Origin: Monarcha castaneiventris obscurior
Taxonomy: Eukaryota > Chordata > Aves > Passeriformes > Monarchidae
Direction: 5' to 3'
Assembly (NCBI GenBank): GCA_026261815.1
Contig: JAMPIT010000566.1
Coordinates: forward strand, 25,817,001-25,881,000
Length of the DNA stretch: 64,000 nucleotides
Made by a program: the position numbers and the translations under genes. The notes under the pieces were generated by a model that worked only from the letters and a program-made list of their open reading frames with translations, was not told the DNA's origin and searched no databases. Each line of letters starts with the position of its first letter. Positions within the stretch are counted from its first letter, which is position 1. Shown here piece by piece: positions 49,748 to 61,200 of this stretch.

Positions 49748-52700
49748 GGTCTGATGTGTGTATGGATGTCTGTTCCTAGGTGTCTGCTGAGTCCATGACC
49801 CAAACTGCAGCACCCAGATCCAGCCTGGGTTCCCAAGGTTTTGACAGAGGTTTTAAATTCCAGTCAGTCTCACTTCAGGAGCCTAAGCTTCTGTTTGTCA
49901 TTGAAAAAGGAGTAAATCAGCTTGTTCAAAGCTCAGTGGTATGGCAAGAAGATGGATATAGGTACAAAAACCAGTTTATTGCAGCTATCTGAAACAGTGC
50001 TTCAGTCACTGAAGTGTAGGTGTCTAGGGGTCTCAATTTAAATTCAAATTAGTAAAGAGTGGAAAAGGAAGGGATGTTTGCATGTATGTGTGTAAGAGAC
50101 TTGAAATAGGTCACCATTTGTGTGATACATCTGTATCAGAGAAAGGCTGAACTTTTCAGACTAGATTTTATTGTTTGGGTTTTTTTGAAATTTTCTGAGT
50201 GCTTGCCATGAAATCAAAATGTTTCTTTAATTCAGCTTTTGACATATTAGCAAGTGGTTTCTTAGCCTACTGGCATATGCTTAGGTCAGCAGTAGTGAGC
50301 AACATTTAAGAATATTGATCAAGTTTTATCTTTTCTTTAGATTCCATTTATATTACCTTTGGGCTTTAAAGTATTTCTGTATGTATCAATTACAGAAAAA
50401 GCAGAGTCTCTGTGCTTCTCTTTGGACATCACACAGCCATATGAAAGAAATGATAACATTCTCCACTCCTAGAATTGACTAGAAATGGTCTGAGTCATAC
50501 ATTTGGCATAAGCAAAAATGTTCCCAAATTAGGAAATATTCAAACTCTGAGGTTTTTTTTTTTCAGCTCATTATAAAGCTGTGAGCTGGCTGTGAATGTC
50601 AGAAATGAATCCAGATTTTACTAAGCTCTGGGAACACTCAACCCCAGCATATAGGGGCTGTCTTCAGGTCCATATCTAGATTTACTAAATGCCTGATCTG
50701 ATTTCCTAACAACGTAGAACTTCATGGATCACACTACCTGTTAGTACCTACCTAATAAATACTGAAGTGGCCAATTGCAATCAATCTGGAAAGAGTGGTA
50801 GGCACCTCAGAAATGCAATGTAGTGCAATGCCTACAAGCATTGTTAGTGATGGATATGGAATGCTCCATAGAGTATTCCCAAAACTCTTTGCATGAAATA
50901 AGCATTCTCCCTTGCTTAAGGTGCCAAGAGACCTAGAAGCCTAGCTACATACATTAAGCAATTTAGGGCATTCAGGTACCTGGACAATTTTTCTACCAAA
51001 ACCCTACAAGTTTAAAGTGTGAGCGCAACGAGGTGAGGTGGCAGCATAAGAAGAGCTAAAAGTAAGCTTTGAACTGAAGTTGCTCTCGAATGGAAATCTA
51101 ATTAAATTCAGTTAATATAGTCCAAAATTAGTAGCTAAGAATCAGAAAAAAGAAGAAACCAACAAGCAAAGTACATATGTATGTTAACAGTTGAATAAAA
51201 GTCTTTGAAGAGACACAGGTATGAGTTTATAACATACCGGATTCCCAGAAAGTTGTAAGGCTGTACAAGAAGTTAGAAATGTTATGAGATCATAATTTCT
51301 GTCCCTGAACAGCCTGTACCCTCGTAAGAATTGCAACTCATATGTTCCATGTACAAGCAGACTTTCTTCAGTTACACAATTATCATTATAATTATTACAC
51401 TTGATAGAACAGTAACTTGTTCCAGGAAAATAGAACCCACGGAAATTTTACTCATGGAGAAATACAAGACATATAGAAAAGGAGAAAATCCTATCAGTAG
51501 TAATATTTGTGGAAAAAGCTCCAGGAAGGTAAGAGTGAGCAAGGGATGTTTGATGAAAAAGGTCTTCTTATCAAAATAAAAAAATTACAACATTTTGAAA
51601 CCATGTAGGATGTAGGAACAATGAAACAATGTAGGAACACTTCAGCATACCAGTGAATTTACCAAAGCTCCATTGTAATTTTCAAGGTTTATAGCACACA
51701 TGCCTAACTTGTTCCTTGCAGACTAGTTCATGCCTGCCTGAAAAGTAAAATAAGCCTAGCAGATAGCTTCTAGCCATTATGTCTCAGAAGTTTTTTATCC
51801 ATATTCCTATTTTGTGTCTAGGTAAGTTCCCAAGAAAGAACAAATTCATTTCATATATGACACTGGTGATCTGTATCTTAATCTTAGGTAATACAGGCCC
51901 TGGAAACATATTTTGGGAGAAATTATCTACCTGGCAAGAAAAAATTCCTTGTATGCTCGAAATCTTCTCATTAGCTCTTGGTTCCTTGATGGATTTCCAT
52001 TTTAATCCTGCACCAGAAGCAATATCGTGTTTCTAGAATTTTGTCCCCTGGAGCTCTCAGTAATCGGTGAATTAAATAGTTGAATAACTGTCTCTAAGGA
52101 GCCTCTACTATGGGCAATGAGCAACAGCACAAGGGTTTTCCAAAGCATATCAGAACCATGCCTGTTCATGATTTACCCAAGCCTTTGGTCTGAACTCAGC
52201 CTCACTCTAGATGTTCCATTAGTACTGTAGGAAGGGTCTGGCCTGCATGTAGATAACCATGAATAGGTAAAGGTGTATAGACAAACATGCAAAAAATATT
52301 AATTAAAGACCTTAATCTAAATCTCGTGTGGGTCTGTTACAGATATCCTCCCTAGAGATAGCTAAGGATCCTTCATTTTAGCCTAAACATCTGCTTTCTG
52401 GAATTCTGTCTGGACTCCAGCAGCCCCTTTGGAAAGGCACAAAATTCATCTAGGTATTTGGTGATATTTGCAGCCCCATATAGTTGTTTTGCATACTGTA
52501 GTGCATTTCAGATGACGCAGCCCCAATATTTAGTTGACTGAATTTACAGATGAAACCTAAATATGAGTATGCTGCTACTTATCTTTGTAGTGAATCTTCT
52601 TTTGTGGCTGCTATGCTATTAACATTTTCTATTTTTCTGTGCCCAAGACAGCAATGATGCTTGCCTTCTATACATGTGTGTACCTCCATTTATTTTTCTA

Positions 52701-55700
52701 AAAAACAATTAGGGAGGCATTCTCCATCAGGTTAATTGAAAAATCTGAGTTGTGTAAAAATGGAAGTATATAAATGTTAATTTGATGTCTCTGATAAAAC
52801 CTTTCACAATCAAACTTTCAGATCTCCAGCTAATGAAATTTGGCTAAGACTAAGATGAACCAGGTCAATCTATCAGCAGAAGATTCAACAAGATGATTTT
52901 AAACTAAGAGCAGCTTTGGCTTCTCAAATCTGTTGAAATTGAAAGGTAGTGAGCTAGATCTGGAGCTGTTCAACCAGACAGTTGATCAGTGCAGTGATCA
53001 GTGAACTCAATTTTGCAAAAGCTGATGTCTTCCAGGATATCTGCATCGCCATCCAATTTTACACTGCTCTGAGCATAGCCAAGAGTAGTCTTCTGCTCAT
53101 GGTGGTATGGGAACACATAATCAGATTCTCCAGAGCCATTCATTCCAACTCCATATAACTTATTTAATAGTCAATATTTTAAGTGATTAGGCGATTTTGC
53201 AAATGGAAACCTTCAAATATTTCAACACTTTATTTAACTAAGTGATAAATGACTGGTGATTTTTAGTACAACAGTGGTTCTTGACTGGTAGATGTCATAG
53301 AGGTCTGAGCCATAGAGTCCTATTGAATGTAGTTTCAAAACTGAAAGTGTCTAATTATATTTTCCAATTGGTTAGTGTTTTATGAGGATTTATCAAGATT
53401 AATTATCACGATTGTAAACAATTTGCCTTTGAATAACGTGAATGTAAAGTGACTTCTTGAAATTCACACACTCTATTTATTAAATATAGGGGGTCAGTGC
53501 CAGTTTTTGTTTGTATATTTGGAGCATTCATCAGTCACGTTACTGACATGTAGTCAGTCCTCTGAAACACAACACAGCAAGTTCAGTTAAATTCAGACTG
53601 ACAGCGTGAAAAGAAAGTTGGCAGAACACAGGGTCCCGTTGCTAAGCAATGCTTGGCAATACAACACATGCACATTATGGTGCTTGTGATGACACCACGA
53701 GGAGAGATGTTTTCAATTTATTGAAAATCCATCATTTCAGAGGAGACGGGGTGGAGCAGTAGCAAACAGGATGAATGGATGGGAGATGTGTCCACAGGGA
53801 ACCGAATTTTGCTATTAGTTACATCAGCGTGAATACACTGACTTCATCAGAGGTGCTCTGGATTAACTGTGGAGTGACTGCAAAAATTTCTAGGCATTAT
53901 ACTGAAAATGTTTGTAAGGTATGCTTAAAAACCAGTCCACATGTTTCACAGTGCTTCCAGCATACTTCTTTGTCACTTCAAGTCAGTGTGAAAATTACAG
54001 ATAGTTCCATGCAGCTGTGGACTTCTCAGTCAGAATCATGTTCCTTCAGGTTATTGCAGCCCTCAGCATGCCCAGTCCTTGAGTTCAACCCAGAATGGTG
54101 ACTGTGTGCTTGGGCTGAGGGGGAACTGCCCATAGAGTTGAGCAAGTCCTGGGCCTGATGGGGTGGGGCAGGAGGAGGTGGAGGAGAACCTTTTTACCCA
54201 CTGAGGAGTGTCCATTACAGCTTGAGTCTGACAGATGGGTGTCTTTTCCTCCCTCCACCTTCCTTCTCTGCTCTGTCCTTAGCTAGGCATTTTCCCTGTG
54301 CTTCCAGGTCCAGCCCTGCCACTAAACATCCTGCTATAATCCTGAATAACTGTTTACCATTTTGAGACTTTGCCTGCTTCTCCTCTCTTCTCTATCCTAC
54401 CAGTCTAGTTGGATATTTTCATTCAGGTTTTTTTTGTAATACGTCATTTTCACTCTGAGCTTACTAATTATTTCACATTTCATAACAGGACAGACCAAAT
54501 TTACTTCAGCTCTGCAATTTTTAAATTTAAATAAAGTTTAAAGTAACATTCCATGCTTAGTCACATACAAATGAAACAGAGTGAATTCTCAACTGGTATT
54601 AAGTCAATGACAAAAATTATGTTGAATTTATGTCTGTTGCTAAAAAATGGAAATCAGGAGTCCTTAATAGTTCTGGAGTCTTGTATGTCTTCTGGGCATA
54701 TCTTGGCAAAAATGCCAACTGCATTATCCTCATCGTTTCTTTTGCCATTGTTTTTACTGGGAGCAAAGCTGGACCTTAGAGCAGGAAGGGGCCTGTGATC
54801 TGGACAGCACACAACTGCTTAAGAGGTGACCAGTCTGAGTTTTCATCTACATCTTCCAAGTATAGGATCACAAAATGATCAAGGAGGATAGTCAGGGAGG
54901 AAAGATCAGCCAGCCATCAATTCTGTTTCCAAATGGTAGATGGCATCTCTATTTTGACATCTTTACTTGAAATACATTCAAATAAGTATGAAGATTTCAA
55001 AACTGGCTATTGTTCTGTGTTCTAACAGCTGTAGGAGGAGCCACATAAAGTCAACTCATGGTTTGCTCTTGTAGGTGCTGAAAGCTCTGGTACCAATCAA
55101 GCAACTGTTGAAGAGTGCAACTTAAGCACAAAAGAAAACTCGATGGAGCCTAGGAATGCATGAGAGTGTTTTGCTACATCAGATCAGCATGGCTAGTGTG
55201 TCACAGGATAGAGCCAGATGTCTATATTTTAATATACTCCAAAATCTGTGTTTCTGTGAAAGAGGCATCACCAGTTGCAGGAGAAGTTAAATGGTATTAG
55301 AGACAGGATTTTAGGCAGTATTATTTGTTGTTTTCACTTCATAGTTTGTTTTACAGATATTTTCCGAGCAATCTATTACCTCTCTCTTTGTACTGCAACA
55401 TGTCTATTGAGATAGAATGTCTCCTTTATGATACAGTATTCAAGTATGTTTTTAATATGCATTTATTTCAATGAGAAAACAGAGACTTGCAAGCTGTGGC
55501 CTGGCTGTGCACACTGTTAAATTGCATGTGGAGTGAGTCTGTTCTCACAAGAGAAGGCACACCTGTGCAAAGATGCACCATCATCTCTGTCCTGTGCCCT
55601 ACACCCTGCTCTGAAATTCACTCCCTTTCAATTCATGTCTCTTTCTTACCTGAAACAGGTTAATCAAGTGATTTTGGGAGCTTATAGGTCTTCCTGCAGT

Positions 55701-57095
55701 ATTGTTAGGGAGATAATAAAAGTCGGGGAGAATCAAGGCAGAAGGATTCATAGTAGAAAAAAATAATTTTTTAAACATGAGGATGGCCATGTGGCATTAC
55801 ATTAAATAATTTGAAGAGCAGCTAAGTATGAAATCTGACTTTTAATATCAGATTTGTCATGATATTTTATTATTAAGTTGTGGTAGTGATTTTCAGACCA
55901 AGCTAAGAAAACACTTCACTTTCTACATGGTACTGCATTTGAACTGGCCATATAACATTTTCCCCTAACTTTCTGATGAAGAACAACATATCTTAGAAAT
56001 ACATCTATGCAATGTGATCCTTAAAAACATCAATAGTGACTTTTTTCCTGTTATTTTGACAGCTAAGCAAAGAATATAGTGAAATTAATCTGATATTACT
56101 GCAAAATTTATGCGTCTTTATCTTGTATAAAATATAGATATTTGATTAATTTTTTTTATAGTTACTTGTGATTACTTGGCTAATGAATTGTGATTACTAT
56201 CTTTAAAGAGAATCTCATAGAAATAAAACAAAGCTTCTGTGTTCACACATTTTACAGCAAGATCTCACCAGATAGAAAGTCACAGTTCAAGGATAGCAAG
56301 TTCCAATCTGAGTGATTAAATACAGCTGTAGGGTTCTGTTTTTCTTTCAGAGGCAAATGTGCTATGTCTTCACTTCCAACTACTCCTCCCTTATCTCTTT
56401 CAGTCTACTAACACCTTTCTGTGTCTTTTCTTTCACTAGACTCCTCTTTTGTGTCTTCTATCATAGTCGACCTCCCCTTCCGCCGGCCCAGTATGTGAAA
56501 CACTTCACGTACTCTACTGGTACCTTCTATTCATTCTTTTAAAACTTGATACACCCTGGAGTCAATAATTAGCATATCATAGTTAAACTGGAACAGTAAA
56601 AAAGCAGAGAAGAACAAGAGCCAATTGTGAATAAAGGCTGAAAAACCTTTGGAAATTATTTGCCTGTGTTAATTGTAAGCAAACTGAGGGATTTTATTTG
56701 TATCCTGGACAGTGCTTTCTACATTGTTAGTGACGACTCAATGAATAATTGCTATGTTTTTGCAGAAGGAATGTGGGTTTTGTTTGTTTGTCTGTTTGTT
56801 GTTTTTTTTTTGAGAATACTATTTTCAAAACTTAAACTGAAAGTAAAGAAATACTAGTTTCTTAGGAGACCCTCTGGGGAGGACCAGATCTGGCGGTGCT
56901 TAGTTTAGCTGAACTGGTGAAACTGCCGAAAGAAAGTGCCAGAATTCACAGTGCTGTTAGCAGAGATAGAAAGGTGCTCTTATTTAACTGATTAATTAAA
57001 CCAAAATTTGAAGGTGGAAGCTAGTAAAAGATATCTTCTTAAAGTTAGATACAAATTTGTATTAGGTGAATATGAGATTCCTCTGGATGCAGCTG
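49748..57095. other. Unique AT-rich non-coding DNA
   Basis: No gene, RNA or clear repeat over more than 7 kb. Unexplained frames such as 53775-54101 plus (108 codons) have no domain. A four-CpG spot is seen at 56468-56509. A TTTG-rich low-complexity stretch occurs at 56773-56812. 53265-53290 has a CAGTGGTTCTTGACT piece resembling a hAT/Charlie end, too short to call. Confidence 0.6.
56773..56812. repeat. T/G-rich low-complexity stretch with TTTG units
   Basis: GGGTTTTGTTTGTTTGTCTG, then TTTGTTG and a run of T. It is a degenerate TTTG repeat. Confidence 0.75.
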
Positions 57096-57970
57096 AATCA
57101 TAGAATCATAGAATTATTTAGGTTGGAAAACACCTCTAAGATCATCAAGTCCAACAGTTAACCCAGCACTGCCAAGCCCAGCCCTAAATCATGTCCTTTT
57201 CTCACTACCTCCAGGAATAGGGAGTCCAACACTTCCCTGATTAGCCTGTTCCAAAGTTTGACAACCCTTTCAATGAAAAAAAGTTTCTAATATCCAGTCT
57301 AAACCTCCCCTAGTGCAAACTGAGGGCATTTCCTCTTGTGCTCTTGTCACTTGTGAGAAGAGGCTGACCCCCACCTGGTTACAACCTCCTTCAGGGAGTT
57401 GTAGAGACTGATAAGGTCCTGAACCTCCTTTTCTCCAGGCTGAACAGCTACAGCTCCCTCCACTGCTTCTCACAGGACCTGTGCTCCAGAGCCCTCACCA
57501 GCTTTGTTGTCTTTCTTTGGTCATCAGCACTGGGGTCAGGCTCACCAGGCCGTAGTTCCCTGTGTACTCCTTCCTGCCATTCCTGTAGATGGGTGCCCCA
57601 TTCGCTAACTTCCAGTGGGCTGGGACCTCCCCACTTGACCAGGACTGATGGTAAATGACTGAAAGTGTTTTGGTGAGCTCTTCTGCCATCTCCCACAGCA
57701 CCCTTGGTGGATCCCATCCATCCCCACAGACTTTTGGGGTTCTGTGATGGGTCAGGTTGCAGACTATTTCCCCTTGGATTTAGGGGCTTCTTTCTGCTCC
57801 CTGTCTTCCAACCCAGGGGGCTGGGTATTGGAGCAGAGCTGCTCTTACTATTAAAGACTGAGGCTAAGAAGGTAATAAGTACTTCAGCCCTTTCTTCATC
57901 CACTATGCTTCTGCTGCATCCAATAAAGGATGGAGATTCCCCTTAATCCTCCTTTTGTTTCTTTTGTTGA
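57096..57970 (-). mobile_element. Internally deleted CR1 LINE, minus strand
   Basis: The left part, 57096 to about 57520, is an inverted CR1 3' end: AATCATAGAATCATAGAATT, the GGTTGGAAAACACC..AAGATCATCAAGTCCAAC block, then ORF2 C-terminal sequence up to TTCTCCAGGCTGAACAGC and GCTCCAGAGCCCTCACCAGC. At about 57520 it jumps to a much earlier part of ORF2. On the minus strand 57700-57521 encodes TKTLSVIYHQSW, SGEVPAHWK, ANGAPIYRNGRKE and GNYGLVSLTP, the start of the reverse-transcriptase domain. 57903-57720 gives EERAEVL..FLASVFNSK, the linker just before it. A frameshift lies near 57720. The catalytic centre of the reverse transcriptase is therefore missing. The element is inactive and is a deletion derivative, not a simple 5' truncation. 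The right edge at about 57970 is approximate. Confidence 0.9.
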
Positions 57971-58146
57971 AGGCACCTCCACTGAAATAAACTGACATGT
58001 CCTTGTTGAGGTATGTATCATGAGGCACTTAAAAAGGAAGTAAGAGTGAGGCATCCCAGTCAGGGGAGCTGGATGTCCTTCTCTTTGCTGGACACGGTTA
58101 TGCACCACTTCATGAAGAACTGATAGTATAATTTTTCATCTACATG
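57971..58146. other. Unassigned spacer between two CR1 pieces
   Basis: This 176-base segment has no clear match to CR1. It may be unique sequence, part of a host element, or a highly diverged CR1 portion. It includes GACATGTCCTTGTTGAGG (57991-58008). Confidence 0.5.
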
Positions 58147-58230
58147 TCACAGAATCACAGAACATCTTGGCCTGGAAGTGACACACAAGGATCATTGAGT
58201 CCATCTCCTGGCTCTGCACATAACCTTTAC
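58147..58230 (-). mobile_element. CR1 LINE fragment, short 3' tail, minus strand
   Basis: TCACAGAATCACAGAACATC, then TTGGCCTGGAAGTGACACACAAGGATCATTGAGTCCATCTCCTGGCTCTGCACA. This is the inverted 3' terminus of a CR1 copy of the kind with TCCTGGC.CTGCACA, as in the copy at 2830 and unlike that at 57096. So it is a separate insertion and not the broken end of its neighbour. The similarity fades at about 58230. Confidence 0.85.
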
Positions 58231-61200
58231 TCCAGGCCTATGGGAGACAGTCAGAAAGGGTAAACAAAATAGGAAAGAAATGATCTGCACTGCTGCTCAC
58301 AGCCTGACCTATCTCATCCCTGGAAAAATCCTATTTTCACTAGAGACATCTTGTATACTTCTCTACAGATGGGAAATGCATCTGTTGTAAGTTAAGTACA
58401 AAAAAGAGCACAACCAAAGTGATAGGTAGATATTGAATAAGTTGCAGGATTGCCTGAAAAAACAGTGATATTCTATGAAACTGTTGCCCAAAAAATGGAC
58501 ACCAGTTTTTGAGAACAGAAAAAGCAGACTTACAGACTCACCAAATTCAGAGCTAGTTCAATTAAAAAAAAAAAAAACAAACCAAAAAACCAAAAAACCA
58601 CATCTCTAAAGCAACAAACAAACAAACTTGAAAAAGTCACAGAGATTGAAGTGAAACAGTTCAGGATCAAGGTATCAAGGTTACCCATTCCACAGCTCTA
58701 AACCAAATAATGGTTTTGAGCCAAGAATGAGCCATGAACAATGAACACAAAATATATATACTCTGAAAATCAAAAAGCTGTCATTCTCAGCACCCAATTG
58801 TACCTTTTTACCTTTACAAATATTTTATGAAATTCCACCTCAGTTTTAGGTAGGATCTAATTTCTATGACAACATACAAAACAAGGCTTCGTGCTTCTCT
58901 AAGACTACCATTATGAGGAATCCTGGTTATTACCCATTGAATAATAAGAATAAAGGTTCTCCAGGCAGATGATTTTGGTAGTGCATGAGTCTGACCTGAG
59001 GAATATATTGTGAACCAGGACATTGTCTGATTAAAAAAAACAACCCTTCTGACCTATTTTGAATTTTTAAGTCAGGATGACTAGGAGGTTATGTAAATGT
59101 CATAGCTTTTGTAAGGCTCTTCAAGGCAAATTAAAGTCTTTCGATACTAAAGTAAAAGTGAAAAGAATAAGAAAGTGACCCAAGAAACAGTTACTTTAAA
59201 GACAAACACTTCATCCTTTATCATGTTGTATGCCAAATCAATGCACAGCTAAATTCAATTTCTGTATTTTGTTCCACTTAGTGGAGGAAAATGTTAATAA
59301 TGCTATCTAGGCCCATTCTTTAGCAGACTAATAATGCTATGCATAATCCAGATCCTTAAAAGGACTGAGTTTCCTTAACATGTTGAACTTTCGAAGAGAA
59401 CAAGGTGCTCTTGCTGATGGAAAAATAAAATTGCTCCTTATAAAAAGACAAACATTTCTACCTAATGCTTCGTCTTTGAGTGAAGGTGGCAGGAATCATG
59501 CTCATTGAACATTTCTGACAGTGAGGAATGCACACTTCCTGGAACACATTAGGAGGAAGGCCAGAATTCGATACCACTAGTGAGAAAGTGCCTACACATC
59601 TCTTTAGGTCAATAAAACACGAAGAAGTAGGTGTTAGTCACTCATAGAAGCAAAAGATAAGACAGATAATGATAAAGAGAAAGATATCTGATAAATTTCT
59701 GTAAATAGAAATTTAGTCACCAAGTACCACCATCACTTTAATTAAATCAGCAAATCAGAAACCTGCATGGGGTAAACTGTAACACCCAAACCCTTTCTGT
59801 CCTCCTCTGGATACGGGTATCCTTGCTGTGACTTAGATTAGCAGGTGGGCAGCCCTGGCTAGAGGACTTTATGGAAGTCTAATACATTTATTTGTGTGAT
59901 TCATCAAGAAGAGCTTAATCTTAGCAATAAGAACCAGAATTTTCATCTCATGGGTTTAGTGTCTTGTACTTTTTACCATTATTTGAGAGGGGGGAGGGGG
60001 ATACGTCTACCTAGTGTAATAATAATAGTGCAGTGAAGCATCTGAATAACAGATGTCTCATCATCAAAAAAGGTAGATGCAAGAGAGGTGTCAGGTAAGG
60101 TCAGGTGAAGAATCAAACCCCAGTATAATTATTTTTTATGCCAGATGAAGTGGAAAGCCACATGAAAGCAGTAACTGGTTCAGCCTGTAGCAACTTGCCT
60201 CCTAAAAGGATTAGATGGTAGACAGAACACCACACCAGAGCTCTGCTCCTTTCCCTGACTCCTGCTGGTAGCTCAAAATTGCTTCAAGATGTTGGTTCTA
60301 AAACTCTAATGAATCCTTTCCTGTGCCCCTCAAGGCAGCTAGGATTAATGGGGATGCTGCAGCTGAGGCAGCCCCCAGGGGAAGCTCTCTGCCACACATG
60401 GCACAGCACCCTCATCTGGGGCACTACTTAATCCCAAAGCTGAAGGCACATTTGCAGTTTGCCACCATTCAAGCAAAATGTTGGGTTCATTCCTTTGTGC
60501 AAATGCCTTGTAATAGCTGTTTGTTTACAGAGCAGCTTGGCACTATTTTGCCCGGAGGTAATCCAAGACATAAACTGGTATAAACAAGTGAGGTAGTGGA
60601 AGTCACAGACTGCCTGAGTTCTTACATGGGGTGCTGCAAACCCATCTTGAAGAAACTTTTATGAATGCCAACCTGAATTAGATTACCTATACAACCAAGT
60701 TTGATTTCAAAGAGAAACATCTCAGCCATGTGTACATCTTAACAAAAAAGTGGGCACTGCACAGCTTGAGTTCTCCTTTGTAGCTTGTCTTTATCAAGGG
60801 AGAGGGGAAACCTACACTCTTCCAGTCTCTCTGATTTGATCTTCAAGGGAGGCAAAACATCATTTGTCTTGGTCAGGTTGTCATGAATTGCAAAGACAGC
60901 GTCCCTTCAAACTACTGTTGCAGACCAGAAATTCAAAGGATGGGATTAGAAAAAAAATATTCCTTTAACATATTTCTCCAGTATTATAATAAACCCCCTC
61001 ACTGCCAGCAGGCAGAGATTAAAATTCTGTGTTAGTGTGAGTGGAATGGAATTTGGAACAAATAAACAAAAATAATCCTGGGCACAATTCCAAGAGAGTT
61101 CATAAGAAGAATGCCATAGGAATAAGTGTCTGTCAAAAGACAAGGGTCTAAAAATGAATTGATTCAGCTTCTGGTGTCAAGAACATTTGACTCTAGAGAA

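Noticed and set aside
53265..53320. CAGTGGTTCTTGACT, similar to the ends of hAT/Charlie DNA transposons
   Set aside because: Only about 12 bases match, no second inverted end and no 8-bp target duplication were found.
55455..55510. Possible minus-strand MIR piece (ATGAGAAAACAGAGACTTGCAAG)
   Set aside because: Only one short block matches. The adjoining core that should follow is absent.
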